Assembly (NCBI GenBank): GCA_003222395.1 | Contig: QHWB01000031.1 | Location: 391,834 to 455,833 of the forward strand | Direction of reading: 5' to 3' | Length of the DNA: 64,000 nucleotides | Source: Acidobacteriota bacterium | Lineage (GTDB): Bacteria > Acidobacteriota > Vicinamibacteria > Vicinamibacterales > CAVVIG01 | In this document: piece by piece, positions 43,699 through 53,241 of the stretch | Layout: the number at the start of each line of letters is the position of its first letter | How positions within the stretch are numbered: position 1 is the stretch's first letter | Program-made: the position numbers and the translations under genes | The notes under the pieces: generated by a model | Told to the model about the DNA's origin: nothing | The model's database searches: none | Seen by the model: the letters and a program-made list of their open reading frames with translations, nothing else

Positions 43699-45009
43699 TC
43701 ACATCGTCGATTTCACAGTCGCGCCAGCCTTCGTGATCTTCTCCTTTCCGTCCATGTAAGGGCGCAGCGCCGACGGAATCGTGACCGATCCGTCCTTTTC
43801 TTGAAAGTTCTCGAGGATCGCGATGAGCGTGCGGCCGACCGCGAGGCCCGATCCGTTCAGCGCGTGCAGGAGCTCCGCTTTGCCCGACCCGCCGGCGCGG
43901 AACTTCAGGTTCGCGCGGCGCGCCTGAAACGCCTCGGTGTTGCTGCAGGACGAAATCTCGCGATACGTCTTCTGGCTCGGCAGCCAGACCTCGATATCGT
44001 ACGTCTTCGCTGACGAGAAGCCCATGTCGCCGGTGCACAGCAGCACCGTGCGATATGGCAGCTCGAGCCGCTTCAACACCTCTTCGGCATCCGCCGTGAG
44101 CGTCTCGAGCTCGTCGTACGACGATTCGGCGGACGTCAATTTTACGAGTTCGACCTTGTCGAACTGATGCTGACGGATCAACCCGCGCACGTCCTGTCCG
44201 TACGATCCGGCCTCGCTGCGAAAGCACGGCGTGTAGGCGACGTACTTCATCGGCAGATCGCGGCCGTCGAGAATCTCGCCGCGATGGAGGTTCGTCAGCG
44301 GCACCTCCGCCGTCGGCACCATGTAGAGATCCCAGTCGCCGGCGATCTTGAACAAATCCTGCTCGAACTTCGGCAGCTGCCCCGTGCCCGTGAGCGACGC
44401 CGCGTTGACCATGAACGGCGGCAGCACTTCGACGTATCCGTGGTCGCGCGTGTGCAGATCGAGCATGAAGTTGATCAACGCGCGCTCGAGCCGTGCGCCG
44501 GCGCCGCTGAGGACCGTGAAGCGCGCGCCCGCGACGCGCGTGCCGCGCTCGAAATCGATGATCCCCAGCGCCGGCCCGAGATCCCAGTGCGCCTGCGGCG
44601 TGAAGTCGAATTCGCGTGGCACACCGTGCCGCCGCACCTCGACGTTCTCGGCGGCCGTCCTGCCGACCGGCACCGTCGGATGCGGAAGGTTCGGCAGGTT
44701 CAGCAGAGCGATGTCGCGCTGCCGCTCGACGGAATCGAGCTGGAATCCGAGCTGCTTGATCTGCGCCGACCGCAGTTTGCTCGCTTCCTGAATCGATGTC
44801 GTGTCCTTGCCCTGGCGCTTGGCGCGTGCGATTTCGTCGCCCGACGTGTTCTGCTGCCGCTTCAGTCCTTCGAGCTCCGGGATCAGACGGCGCCGCGCAG
44901 TTTCGTACGTCGCGACATCCTCGAGCGTCTTGTCGATGTCGATCCCGCGGGTGCGCAGACGACTCCGCACCTCTTCGAAGTGATCGCGAACGTTCGCGGG
45001 GTCGAGCAT
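43699..45009 (-). CDS. serS: Seryl-tRNA synthetase
   Basis: A 436-residue class II synthetase. Residues 1-110 form the long coiled-coil tRNA-binding arm ([20 protein letters not shown]). Motif 2 is around [15 protein letters not shown] with the following [13 protein letters not shown], and motif 3 is [17 protein letters not shown] near the C-terminus. The serine-binding [10 protein letters not shown] is intact. The ATG at 45009 has TGAGG four bases upstream. A tRNA-Ser gene follows directly on the same strand and may share the transcript. Confidence 0.97.
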   Translation of the reverse strand: MLDPANVRDHFEEVRSRLRTRGIDIDKTLEDVATYETARRRLIPELEGLKRQQNTSGDEIARAKRQGKDTTSIQEASKLRSAQIKQLGFQLDSVERQRDIALLNLPNLPHPTVPVGRTAAENVEVRRHGVPREFDFTPQAHWDLGPALGIIDFERGTRVAGARFTVLSGAGARLERALINFMLDLHTRDHGYVEVLPPFMVNAASLTGTGQLPKFEQDLFKIAGDWDLYMVPTAEVPLTNLHRGEILDGRDLPMKYVAYTPCFRSEAGSYGQDVRGLIRQHQFDKVELVKLTSAESSYDELETLTADAEEVLKRLELPYRTVLLCTGDMGFSSAKTYDIEVWLPSQKTYREISSCSNTEAFQARRANLKFRAGGSGKAELLHALNGSGLAVGRTLIAILENFQEKDGSVTIPSALRPYMDGKEKITKAGATVKSTM

Positions 45010-45046
45010 GTAACCTCAGGTAGACATTGTACGTTACGATTCTGCC

Positions 45047-45943
45047 GTGGCCACTGTACGCAAGGCCGTCTTCCCCGCCGCCGGCCTCGGCACGCGGTTC
45101 CTTCCCGCGACGAAAGCCCAGCCCAAAGAGATGCTTCCGCTGGTCGACAAACCGATCATTCAGTACGGCGTCGAGGAAGCGGTCGCAGCCGGCGCGGGCA
45201 ACATCATTCTCGTGACGGGACGAGGGAAGAACGCGATCGAAGATCATTTCGACGTGTCGATCGAGCTCGAGTCGTTCCTCGAAGCGCGCGGCAAGCGCGA
45301 GCAGCTGGCCGAGGTTCGCAAGATCTCGAACATGATCAACTTCGCGTACGTGCGTCAGGGCGAGCCGCTCGGCCTCGGCCACGCCGTTCTCGTCACGCGC
45401 GAGCTCGTGGGCGACGAACCCTTCGCCGTCATCCTCGGCGACGATGTGATCGACGCGACACCGCCGGCCATCAAGCAGCTGATCGACGTCTTCCAGCGGC
45501 TCGACGGTCCGATCCTCGCCGTCGAGCGGGTGCCGGGGGAGGACATCTCGAGCTACGGCGTCATCGCGATCGAGCCGAACGTCCGGCTCGGCGACGGCAT
45601 CTATCAGGTGCGCGATCTCGTCGAGAAGCCGCCGCGCGAGGAGGCGCCGTCCGATCTGGCCATCATCGGCCGCTACGTGCTCACGCCCGACATCTTCCCC
45701 GCGCTCGCCGCCACGAAGAGCGATCGCACCGGCGAGATTCAGCTGACCGACGGACTGCGCGAGCTCCTGAAGCAGCGACCGATCTACGCGTGTGAAGTCA
45801 AAGGCGTCCGCCACGACACCGGCAACAAGCTCGGATTTCTCAAGGCGGTCGTCTACTTCGCGCTGCGGCGTCCCGACCTCGCCGACAAATTCGCCGACTA
45901 TCTCTCGTCGGTCAATCTGCAGGAGTTCGCAGGGAAGCGCTAG
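45047..45943 (+). CDS. galU: UTP-glucose-1-phosphate uridylyltransferase
   Basis: A 298-residue nucleotidyltransferase. The N-terminal signature KAVFPAAGLGTRFLPATKA (residues 5-23) is followed by KEMLPLVDKPIIQYGVEEA. Also present are GQAEPLGLGHAVL-like QGEPLGLGHAVL, the metal-binding ILGDDVID, and VEKPPREEAPSDLAIIGRYV. It makes UDP-glucose for envelope polysaccharides and trehalose-type sugars. The start is a GTG at 45047, divergent from serS. It is convergent with the FmdB-like gene, the stops overlapping by three bases. Confidence 0.96.
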   Translation: MATVRKAVFPAAGLGTRFLPATKAQPKEMLPLVDKPIIQYGVEEAVAAGAGNIILVTGRGKNAIEDHFDVSIELESFLEARGKREQLAEVRKISNMINFAYVRQGEPLGLGHAVLVTRELVGDEPFAVILGDDVIDATPPAIKQLIDVFQRLDGPILAVERVPGEDISSYGVIAIEPNVRLGDGIYQVRDLVEKPPREEAPSDLAIIGRYVLTPDIFPALAATKSDRTGEIQLTDGLRELLKQRPIYACEVKGVRHDTGNKLGFLKAVVYFALRRPDLADKFADYLSSVNLQEFAGKR

Positions 45944-46284
45944 TCTTTCGGGGTACTGGATGAAGATTCGGTCTTCGCAGGCTTGCCCGGCTTGGTCTCG
46001 GTCTTCGTCTCGGTCTTCGTCTCCGTCTTCGTCTCTGTCTTGTCGCTTTTCTCGCTTTTCCCGCCGTTCGACGAAGCGCCTTCCGCGGCAGTGGACGAAT
46101 CCTTCTTCGCGTAGTCGGTGATATACCAGCCGCTGCCTTTGAAGTGAATGGCCGGCGACGACATCAGCTTGCGGACCGGTCCCTTGCCGCACAGCTCGCA
46201 CGTCTCGAGCGGGGCGTCGGAAAATCTCTGGATCTTCTCGAAGCGGCGCCCGCAGGCGTCACATCGGTATTCGTAGAGCGGCAT
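45940..46284 (-). CDS. FmdB family zinc-ribbon protein with KTET repeat tail
   Basis: A 114-residue protein. Residues 1-45 are the FmdB/CxxC zinc ribbon (MPLYEYRCDACGRRFEK, then CELCGKGPVRKLMSSPAIHF). The C-terminal half is low-complexity: a run of KTET repeats and Ser/Lys/Pro. FmdB-like proteins are small putative regulators; here the tail is an unusual addition. It shares its 3' end with galU and follows the DUF885 gene on the other side. Confidence 0.88.
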   Translation of the reverse strand: MPLYEYRCDACGRRFEKIQRFSDAPLETCELCGKGPVRKLMSSPAIHFKGSGWYITDYAKKDSSTAAEGASSNGGKSEKSDKTETKTETKTETKTETKPGKPAKTESSSSTPKD

Positions 46285-46299
46285 CGGCCTCCAGCGTCT

Positions 46300-47955
46300 T
46301 TATTCAATCACATCGCCATCGTCGCCCAGCATCAGTTGACGATGGAGCCAAAAGGGCGCGGTACCCTGCGACAGCAGCGTGTCGTGGAACGAGCGGAGCG
46401 AAAACGATTTGCCCTGCTGCTGTTTCACGTCCTGCCTCAGTTTCAACAGCGCGAGCTTGCCGACGCTGTACACGAGGTACGTCGGATCGAACGTGCCGCG
46501 CTCGGCTTCCCGGCGCGCGCTCGCTTCTTCCATGAACGCTTCTTCGCGAAACAACCGGACGCCCTGCTCGACTGACATGTCTTCCGCATGCAGCTTGATG
46601 CAGACGAGAAACCGCGCGAGCCGGATGAGCGACTCGGCGAGCTGACCGAGCTGAATGCTGTATTCGCGCCGACCGAAGCCGGCCTCGATCATCATCTGCT
46701 CGCAGTAGTGCGCCCAGCCTTCGACGAACGACGCCGGCGAGAACATGATCGACTTGCGCGTCTTCGACTCGACGCGCCGCAGGTGCTGGTAGTGGAGGAA
46801 GTGGCCCGGATACACCTCGTGGATCGAGATCGACCACAGCGTCGGATAGTTGTAGTCGCGCAGGTGCTCGTCCTGACGCTCGGGCGTCCAGCTCGGATCG
46901 ACGTCGGTCAGGTAGTAGTACGCGCGCGTCGGCTTGGTCTCGAAGGGACCGGGCGTCCACATGCTGGCGAACGACCACCGGTAGAACTCGGGGGTTGGCG
47001 CCACAGTGATGTCTTCGCCGGCGGGCAGCGTGATGATCGACTGGCGCTGGACGAACGTCGCCAGTTCATCGAGCTGCTCGCGGCCGACGTCGACGAGCTC
47101 CCCGGGTTTCGGGTGCTCGGCCTTGGTCCGTGCCCACGCCTCGAGCGCATCGCCGCCGTCCATTCGACCGGCGAGCGACTTGAACGCTTCCTGCGTGGCA
47201 TGCAGCTCGCGCGTCGCGATCGCGAGCAGCCGATCGACCGGCACGGCGAGCCCTTCATCGAGGCGGAGCTTCTGCTCGAAGCGTTCGCGCCCGAGGCGGA
47301 ACGACGCGCGCGCTCTCGGCGCAACCTCGTTCTCCAGGAACTCGATGTACGACGCGACGGCGTGCGTCGCTTCCGTCTGCGCGTCGGCGAGATCGCCGAG
47401 GAGATGCAAATCGTCCACGTCACGGAACGCGCGGGGCAGATCTTCTTCGATGAACTTCAGCGCGCCGCGCATCGTCTCGACGCCGACCTTGACGAAGATG
47501 CCCGGCGGATCCTTGATGTTGTCGCGCGCGGCCTGCAGCAGCCGCGGCGTCTGACGCAGCTTCGACAGCACGCGACGCGCGCGTTCGGCCGCAGGGGCGT
47601 GTGAGAACAGCGCCTGGCCGGCGAGGCTCGACGCGAGGATGTCCGAGTAATACTGCGGGTTGCGCTCCCAGGTCCGGACGTCCTCGAGCTCGAAGATGCG
47701 CGACTGCAGGTTCGCCCGCAGCATGCGGTGCTCGAGACGTTCGATGTCGGTCAGCGTCTCCTGGCTGATCTCGTCGAGCCGCCGCAGATACCCGGTGAGG
47801 GCATGTACCTCGCTGTCGATCGCGTGCCGGCTCATGTCCTCGAGCAAATCGTCGTGCGTATGGACGCCGTCGAGCGTCGCATGCGTGGGATGTGTCTCGT
47901 GGAGATAACCGAGCAGGTCGTCGACGAAGTGCGGAAGGGGCTCCGAAGCTATCAT
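46300..47955 (-). CDS. DUF885 family putative zinc metallopeptidase
   Basis: A 551-residue protein without a signal peptide. The C-terminal half has the DUF885 signature: ISIHEVYPGHFLHYQH (about residue 378) and FVEGWAHYCEQMMIEAGF (about 411), which would supply zinc ligands and a catalytic Glu, then LRQDVKQQQGKSFSLRSFHD near the end. The N-terminal half is helical. DUF885 proteins are often annotated as peptidases, and some are secreted; this copy appears cytoplasmic. It is divergent from rsmI. Confidence 0.9.
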   Translation of the reverse strand: MIASEPLPHFVDDLLGYLHETHPTHATLDGVHTHDDLLEDMSRHAIDSEVHALTGYLRRLDEISQETLTDIERLEHRMLRANLQSRIFELEDVRTWERNPQYYSDILASSLAGQALFSHAPAAERARRVLSKLRQTPRLLQAARDNIKDPPGIFVKVGVETMRGALKFIEEDLPRAFRDVDDLHLLGDLADAQTEATHAVASYIEFLENEVAPRARASFRLGRERFEQKLRLDEGLAVPVDRLLAIATRELHATQEAFKSLAGRMDGGDALEAWARTKAEHPKPGELVDVGREQLDELATFVQRQSIITLPAGEDITVAPTPEFYRWSFASMWTPGPFETKPTRAYYYLTDVDPSWTPERQDEHLRDYNYPTLWSISIHEVYPGHFLHYQHLRRVESKTRKSIMFSPASFVEGWAHYCEQMMIEAGFGRREYSIQLGQLAESLIRLARFLVCIKLHAEDMSVEQGVRLFREEAFMEEASARREAERGTFDPTYLVYSVGKLALLKLRQDVKQQQGKSFSLRSFHDTLLSQGTAPFWLHRQLMLGDDGDVIE

Positions 47956-48040
47956 CGTTTCCTGACACCCGCTCCTCGGCAGAGGTAAGTCCCCGCCACG
48001 GCGAACGATCCGTCAATGGTACAATAAACCTCCTCCACTC

Positions 48041-48850
48041 ATGGCGGGGACGTTGTTCGTGGTCGCCACGCCGATCGGCAACCTCGACGACATCACGCTC
48101 CGCGCGCTCAAGATTCTTCGAGACGTCTCGGTGATCGCCGCGGAGGACACACGGCGCACGGCGCATTTGCTCGCGCGCCACGCGATTGCGACGCCGACGA
48201 CGAGCCTGCACGAGCACAACGAGGCAAAGAAATCGGCATCGCTGGTCGCCCGCCTCGAGCGCGGCGATCACGTCGCGCTGGTGTCGGACGCGGGTACACC
48301 CACTGTGTCCGATCCGGGAAGACGCCTCATCCGCGACGCTGTCGCGGCCGGCATTCGGGTCGAGCCGATTCCAGGTGCGAGCGCCGTTCTGGCCGCCCTT
48401 TCAGTGGCTGGGTTAAACACTGAGCTGTTCACGTTCCTTGGCTTTCCACCAGCTAGGGCTAAAGCCAGAAAAGACTGGTTAGAACGGCTACGGTTGCTCA
48501 ACGGCGTGGCAGTGTTCTTCGAAGCCCCTCATCGGATCCGCATCACGCTGACAGAGCTTCTGGAGGTGTTGGGCGACTGTCAGGTTGTAATCGCCCGTGA
48601 GCTCACCAAGATTCACGAAGAATTGGTCAGAGGACCAATTTCGGCAGTCTTGGAGCGGCTGCCGCAGCCGCGGGGCGAGTTCACTGTCGTGCTCGAAATC
48701 GGTTTAATGCCACAAGAATCGCAGGAGGTAATTGGTGAAGTGCCAGATAAAATGTCTGCCTCTAGGCGCGAATCAATCTCTGCCCTCGCACGGATACTGG
48801 GGCTCTCAGTGAACGACGTCTATACGGCATTGGAGACTCTCAGGAAATAG
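48041..48850 (+). CDS. rsmI: 16S rRNA (cytidine-1402-2'-O)-methyltransferase
   Basis: A 269-residue tetrapyrrole-methylase-fold protein. The family start LFVVATPIGNLDDITLRALK (residues 4-23) is followed by VIAAEDTRRTAHLL, SDAGTPTVSDPG (SAM-binding loop) and VEPIPGASAVLAAL. It methylates the decoding-centre cytidine of 16S rRNA. The second half of the gene, from about 48400, is noticeably less GC-rich than its surroundings. The reading frame is intact. Confidence 0.95.
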   Translation: MAGTLFVVATPIGNLDDITLRALKILRDVSVIAAEDTRRTAHLLARHAIATPTTSLHEHNEAKKSASLVARLERGDHVALVSDAGTPTVSDPGRRLIRDAVAAGIRVEPIPGASAVLAALSVAGLNTELFTFLGFPPARAKARKDWLERLRLLNGVAVFFEAPHRIRITLTELLEVLGDCQVVIARELTKIHEELVRGPISAVLERLPQPRGEFTVVLEIGLMPQESQEVIGEVPDKMSASRRESISALARILGLSVNDVYTALETLRK

Positions 48851-48890
48851 GTCATATGCCCGCCTCTGGCCAGGCAAACCCGACCATGAC

Positions 48891-48920
48891 TTGACCGATC
48901 AAGTGGCATTCTGCTACTTT
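48891..48920 (+). promoter_or_regulatory. Possible sigma-70-type promoter
   Basis: TTGACC at 48891-48896 and TACTTT at 48915-48920 are separated by 18 bases, about 45 bases before the ATG of the TPR gene. They lie in a locally AT-richer gap. The match is reasonable but not strong. Confidence 0.4.
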
Positions 48921-48963
48921 ACGGCGCTTCCAGCGCGCATTTTCTAAGGCTTGCGCGGCGTTT

Positions 48964-49641
48964 ATGGCGAAGCGGCGTGCCCTCTCCCGTCCACCGAAGG
49001 CGCCAACAAACGCCCCGTCCTCTCCGACAATGCCTCGGTCGGAAACGGAGCGGTTGCGTCCGCCGACACGTGTGCCTCCGGCTCAACAGCAGCCGCAACG
49101 CCGATCGACATATTTTGAAGCTGTTGCTCTGTACGAACGAGGTCTGGAAACGCTGCAACGTCACGCCTACCAGGAAGCGGCTGAGCTCTTTGAATCGGTG
49201 CTGCGCCAGTACCCGGAGGAAAAAGAGCTGCACGAGCGCGTGCGCCTCTATCTGAACATCTGCCAGCGACAGGCGGCGCCTCGCGTCGCCGCTCCGCAGA
49301 CGATCGACGAACGGCTGTATGCCGCCACGCTTGCGATCAACGGCGGGCAGTATGACCAGGCGATTGGCCATCTCCGCCTGGTGCGCGACGAAGATCCCGA
49401 CAACGACCACGCGTTGTACATGCTCGCCGTCGCGCACGCGCAACGCAACGAGCCGGCCGAAGCCGTCGCGCACCTCGAACGCGCCATTGCGCTGAATCCG
49501 GAGAACCGCGCGCTCGCGCGCACCGATCCAGATCTCGAGCCGCTTCGCGGCGACGAAGCGTTCCGGGCGGCACTCGAAGCGCCGCCCTCGCCTCCGCGTC
49601 CATCGCTCAAACGCCCGTTGAAAACGCGATCGGCGCGATAA
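48964..49641 (+). CDS. TPR-repeat protein
   Basis: A 225-residue protein. The first 45 residues are basic and Pro-rich. Four or so TPR units follow (ALYERGLETLQRHAYQEAAE, LYAATLAINGGQYDQAIGHL, ALYMLAVAHAQRNEPAEAVA). The C-terminus is again Pro/Arg-rich. There is no signal peptide. TPRs mediate protein contacts; the partner is unknown. It lies between rsmI and glmU. Confidence 0.88.
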   Translation: MAKRRALSRPPKAPTNAPSSPTMPRSETERLRPPTRVPPAQQQPQRRSTYFEAVALYERGLETLQRHAYQEAAELFESVLRQYPEEKELHERVRLYLNICQRQAAPRVAAPQTIDERLYAATLAINGGQYDQAIGHLRLVRDEDPDNDHALYMLAVAHAQRNEPAEAVAHLERAIALNPENRALARTDPDLEPLRGDEAFRAALEAPPSPPRPSLKRPLKTRSAR

Positions 49642-49660
49642 TCAGCGCGTACAGCCTTGG

Positions 49661-49748
49661 GACGTTGCGAGGAGCAACGCGCTGAGCAGCAGCGGCGGGG
49701 TTGGTCCCTGCCGCGATGGGGAGATGTGGGGCCCCACGCGATTAAGAA
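49661..49748 (+). promoter_or_regulatory. Structured leader before glmU, similar to that of glmS
   Basis: The 88 bases up to the glmU ATG share most positions with 51207-51293 before glmS. Two stems are visible: CGGCGGGG paired with CCCTGCCG (49693-49713) and the palindrome GTGGGGCCCCAC (49726-49737). An in-frame mini-ORF of nine codons (ATG at 49716, TAA at 49743) ends three bases before the glmU ATG. No ribosome site sits directly before that ATG, so the structure may control access. Confidence 0.5.
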
Positions 49749-51143
49749 ATGAATCTTCACGTCGCCATTCTCGCTGCCGGCAAAGGCACGCGGATGAAAT
49801 CGGCGCGTCCGAAGGTGTTGCACCGGGTGGCCGGACTGCCGCTCATCGAACACGTCCTGGCGACCGCCGCCGCACTCAAACCGCAGACGACGACCATCGT
49901 CGTCGGGTATCAGGCGGCGGAGGTGGAAGAGGCGCTCCTGCGGCACTGCGGGCTCACTTTTGTGGTGCAGGAACCACAACTTGGGACGGCCCATGCGCTC
50001 CTGACCACCGAACAGGTTCTGGGACATGCCCGCGGCACGGTCATTCTCCTGTACGGTGATGTCCCGCTCCTGTCGCGTGCGACGCTCGAAAACCTCGTCG
50101 AACGACATCGTTCACGAAAGGCAGCGGCGACGGTGGTCACAGCAATCGTCGACGATCCCGGCGGCTACGGACGTATCGTCCGGTCCGGCGAGCAGATTGC
50201 ACGTATTGTCGAGGAGAAGGACGCCAGCTCGGCCGAGCGCAAGATCCGCGAGATTAATTCTGGTATCTACGCCTTCGAGCTCGCAGGGCTGTTCGACGCG
50301 GTGCGCAGCATCGCCACTGAAAATGCGCAGCGCGAGTACTACCTGACGGATCTTGTCGCGGTTTATCGAAAGCGGGGAATGAACGTGGAAACGGTGATTG
50401 TCCCGAACGCCGACGAAATCCGAGGCGTCAACAGCCGAAGCGAGATGGCGGCGCTGAGTCGGATTGCGAGAGATCGAAAAACGGCAGAGCTGATGGCGGC
50501 CGGCGTCACGATCGAGGACCCGGCGACGGCGTACATCGATCGCGATGTGACGATTGGCGCCGACACGATTATCCACCCGGGCGTGTGCCTCGAGGGGAAC
50601 ACCACGATCGGCGGCGGCTGCGAGATCCACAGCGGCGTGCGGATTGTGAACTCGGCGATCGGCGATCGCGTCACGGTCTTCAACCACTGCGTGATCACCG
50701 ATGCGCGCGTCGCGAGCGACGCGAAAGTCGGTCCCTTCGCGCATCTGCGCAATGACGCGGACATCCGCGAGAAGGCGCGCGTCGGCAACTTCGTCGAGCT
50801 GAAGAAGACGGTTCTCGGCGAAGGATCGAAATCGATGCACCTCGCGTATCTCGGCGACGCGACGATCGGCGAGCGGGTGAACATCGGCGCCGGCACCATC
50901 ACATGCAACTACGACGGCGAAAAAAAGAATCAGACCATCATCGAAGACGGTGCGTTCATCGGCAGCGACTCGCAATTGATCGCGCCGGTGACGATCGGCG
51001 CAGGTGCATACGTAGGCAGCGGCGCGACAATTCGCGAAGACGTTCCGTCCGGCGCGCTTGCGGTCAGCGCGGGAAAGCAGCGGAACATCGAAGGTTGGGT
51101 CGATAAAAGAGGTAAGAGCCGAAAAAGCGATAGGAAGCGGTGA
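49749..51143 (+). CDS. glmU: Bifunctional UDP-GlcNAc pyrophosphorylase / GlcN-1-P acetyltransferase
   Basis: A 464-residue protein. Residues 1-230 are the uridyltransferase: VAILAAGKGTRMKS (residues 4-17), QEPQLGTAHALL and VILLYGDVPLL. Residues 250-450 are a left-handed beta-helix acetyltransferase with hexapeptide repeats (ITCNYDGEKKNQTIIEDGAF, and VGPFAHLRNDADIREKARVG). It makes UDP-GlcNAc for peptidoglycan and lipopolysaccharide. The gene glmS, one step upstream in the pathway, follows 150 bases later. The similar leaders suggest that both are controlled together. Confidence 0.97.
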   Translation: MNLHVAILAAGKGTRMKSARPKVLHRVAGLPLIEHVLATAAALKPQTTTIVVGYQAAEVEEALLRHCGLTFVVQEPQLGTAHALLTTEQVLGHARGTVILLYGDVPLLSRATLENLVERHRSRKAAATVVTAIVDDPGGYGRIVRSGEQIARIVEEKDASSAERKIREINSGIYAFELAGLFDAVRSIATENAQREYYLTDLVAVYRKRGMNVETVIVPNADEIRGVNSRSEMAALSRIARDRKTAELMAAGVTIEDPATAYIDRDVTIGADTIIHPGVCLEGNTTIGGGCEIHSGVRIVNSAIGDRVTVFNHCVITDARVASDAKVGPFAHLRNDADIREKARVGNFVELKKTVLGEGSKSMHLAYLGDATIGERVNIGAGTITCNYDGEKKNQTIIEDGAFIGSDSQLIAPVTIGAGAYVGSGATIREDVPSGALAVSAGKQRNIEGWVDKRGKSRKSDRKR

Positions 51144-51206
51144 CGTTCTGTTCTGGATACGCGCGAGCGGAACACCGCGAGCGCGTCAGCCGAGTGACGC
51201 CTTGAG

Positions 51207-51293
51207 CCGTTGCGAGGCGCAGCGCGACGAGCAACAGCGGCGGGGGTGGGGCCCGCCGCAATGGGAGATGTGGGCCCCACGAGGAATAAGAAA
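51207..51293 (+). promoter_or_regulatory. Structured leader before glmS, similar to that of glmU
   Basis: The counterpart of 49661-49748. CGGCGGG pairs CCCGCCG (51238-51258), and GTGGGCCCCAC follows at 51270-51280. Then comes GAGG and the glmS ATG nine bases further. An ATG at 51261 is open and in frame with glmS, but using it would bury the essential N-terminal Cys, so it is unlikely to be the start. The known glmS ribozyme core was not recognised here. Confidence 0.5.
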
Positions 51294-53138
51294 ATGTGTG
51301 GAATTATCGGCTACATCGGGCCGAAGGACGTCGTTCCCGTCCTGATCGACGGCCTGCGGCGTCTCGAATATCGCGGCTACGACTCAGCCGGCGTCGCCGT
51401 CGTCCGCGACGGCGCGGTGAATCTCCGGCGCAGCGCCGGCAAACTCTCGAACCTCGAAGACGTCATCGGGTCGGATCCGATCACGGGCGACTACGGCGTC
51501 GGGCACACGCGCTGGGCCACGCACGGGCGCCCCACTGAAGAGAACGCGCACCCGCACCGCGACTGCACCGGCAAGGTCGTCGTGGTCCACAACGGGATCA
51601 TCGAGAACTACCTCGATCTGAAGCTGGAGCTCCAGGCGCAGGGGCACGTCTTCGTCACCGAGACGGACACGGAGATCGTCGCGCATCTCGTCGAGCGCGA
51701 GATGAAAAATGACGGTCTCGAGAACGCCGTGCGGCGCGCGCTGATGCTGATGCGCGGCCTCTTCGCGCTCGTGCTGATCTCCGCCGACGATCCCGAGAAA
51801 ATCGTCGCCGTCCGCAACGGCCCGCCGATCGTCGTCGGCCTCGGCGACGGCGAGTTCTTCGTCGCGTCCGACATCCCGGCAATCTTGAGCCACACGCGCG
51901 ACGTTGTGTTCCTCGGCGACGAGGAGATGGCGGTCATTACCAGGACCGGCGTCATCTTTACCGATTTCTTCGGCCGGCCGGTGTCCAAGGCCACGCAGCG
52001 CGTGCTCTGGGACCCGATCATGGCGGAGAAGGCGGGCTACAAGCACTTCATGCTCAAGGAAATCTTCGAGCAGCCGACCGCCGCGCGCGAGACGATCCTC
52101 GGCCGCGTGTCGCAGGACAGCGGCAAGGTGTTCCTCGAAGAAATGAAAGTCAGCGACGCGACGCTCGCCAAGGTCGATCGCGTGACGATTCTCGCGTGCG
52201 GCACGTCATGGCACGCGGGGCTCGTCGGCAAGTTCATGATCGAGCAGCTCGCGCGCATCCACGTCGACGTCGACTACGGATCCGAGTATCGCTACCGTAA
52301 ACCGATCGTCACCAGGAACACGCTCGCCGTCGTCATCACGCAGTCAGGCGAGACGGCCGATACGCTGGCGGCGCTGCGCGAGGCGAAGCACGAGGGCGCC
52401 AGCAGCATTTCGATTTGCAACGTCGTCGGCAGCATGGCGACCCGGGAGACCGACGGCACCATCTACACGCATGCCGGACCGGAAATCGGCGTCGCCTCGA
52501 CGAAGGCCTTCACCTCGCAGCTGGTCGCGCTGTATTTGCTGGCACTGCGGCTCGGTCAGGTGCGCGGCGTGCTCTCGCCGGATGCGTCGAAACCTCACGT
52601 CGACGCCTTGTTGCAGCTGCCGCAGCTCCTCGAACAGACGCTGAAGGTGGCCTCCGACGTGGAAGAGATTGCCAGCCGTTTCCACACCCGCACCGACTTC
52701 TTGTACTTGGGACGTGGCATCAACTACCCGATCGCCCTCGAAGGCGCGCTGAAGCTGAAAGAAATCTCGTACATTCACGCCGAGGGCTACCCCGCCGGCG
52801 AGATGAAGCACGGTCCGATTGCGCTGATCGACGAGCGGCTGCCGGTTGTTGCCATCTCCCCCGACGATCACGTGTTTGAAAAGATGATCGGCAACATGCA
52901 GGAAGTCAAAGCGCGTGGCGGTTCGGTCATCGCGTTGACGACCCGCGGCGATCGCAAGCTGGCGTCGATCCTCGATCAGTCGAGAGACTTCGTTCTCGAG
53001 CTGCCACGGGCGCCGGAGCTCCTCACGCCGATCGTGATGGTGCTTCCGCTTCAGTTGCTCGCGTACGACATCGCGGTGCGCCGCGGCTGCGACGTCGATC
53101 AGCCGCGGAATCTCGCGAAGTCAGTCACAGTAGAATAG
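51294..53138 (+). CDS. glmS: Glutamine-fructose-6-phosphate aminotransferase (isomerizing)
   Basis: A 614-residue protein. The start MCGIIGYIG makes Cys2 the N-terminal nucleophile of the class II glutaminase, so 51294 is the required start. The glutaminase domain (2-240) shows [21 protein letters not shown] and [10 protein letters not shown]. Two SIS domains (about 290-600) contain [24 protein letters not shown] and the C-terminal [19 protein letters not shown]. It makes glucosamine-6-phosphate, the first committed step to UDP-GlcNAc. Confidence 0.98.
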   Translation: MCGIIGYIGPKDVVPVLIDGLRRLEYRGYDSAGVAVVRDGAVNLRRSAGKLSNLEDVIGSDPITGDYGVGHTRWATHGRPTEENAHPHRDCTGKVVVVHNGIIENYLDLKLELQAQGHVFVTETDTEIVAHLVEREMKNDGLENAVRRALMLMRGLFALVLISADDPEKIVAVRNGPPIVVGLGDGEFFVASDIPAILSHTRDVVFLGDEEMAVITRTGVIFTDFFGRPVSKATQRVLWDPIMAEKAGYKHFMLKEIFEQPTAARETILGRVSQDSGKVFLEEMKVSDATLAKVDRVTILACGTSWHAGLVGKFMIEQLARIHVDVDYGSEYRYRKPIVTRNTLAVVITQSGETADTLAALREAKHEGASSISICNVVGSMATRETDGTIYTHAGPEIGVASTKAFTSQLVALYLLALRLGQVRGVLSPDASKPHVDALLQLPQLLEQTLKVASDVEEIASRFHTRTDFLYLGRGINYPIALEGALKLKEISYIHAEGYPAGEMKHGPIALIDERLPVVAISPDDHVFEKMIGNMQEVKARGGSVIALTTRGDRKLASILDQSRDFVLELPRAPELLTPIVMVLPLQLLAYDIAVRRGCDVDQPRNLAKSVTVE

Positions 53139-53241
53139 GGATTCGGGATTCGGGATTTGGGATTTGTCGGGATTGGTTTCGATCGGGATTCGTTTCCGAG
53201 CGAATCCCGAATCCCCAATCCCGAATCCCAATGCAATCCCG
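53139..53241. repeat. GGGATTC-type spacer repeat
   Basis: The whole gap between glmS and the helicase gene is made of GGGATTC, GGGATTT and, further on, GAATCCC and AATCCC words. The left half is the reverse complement of the right half, so the transcript or DNA can fold into a long hairpin. The start of the helicase frame runs through it, but the real ATG lies after it. Confidence 0.8.

Noticed and set aside
51207..51293. Known glmS ribozyme
   Set aside because: The conserved glmS ribozyme core was not recognised, and the same leader occurs before glmU, which is not a ribozyme target. Only a covariance search could settle this.
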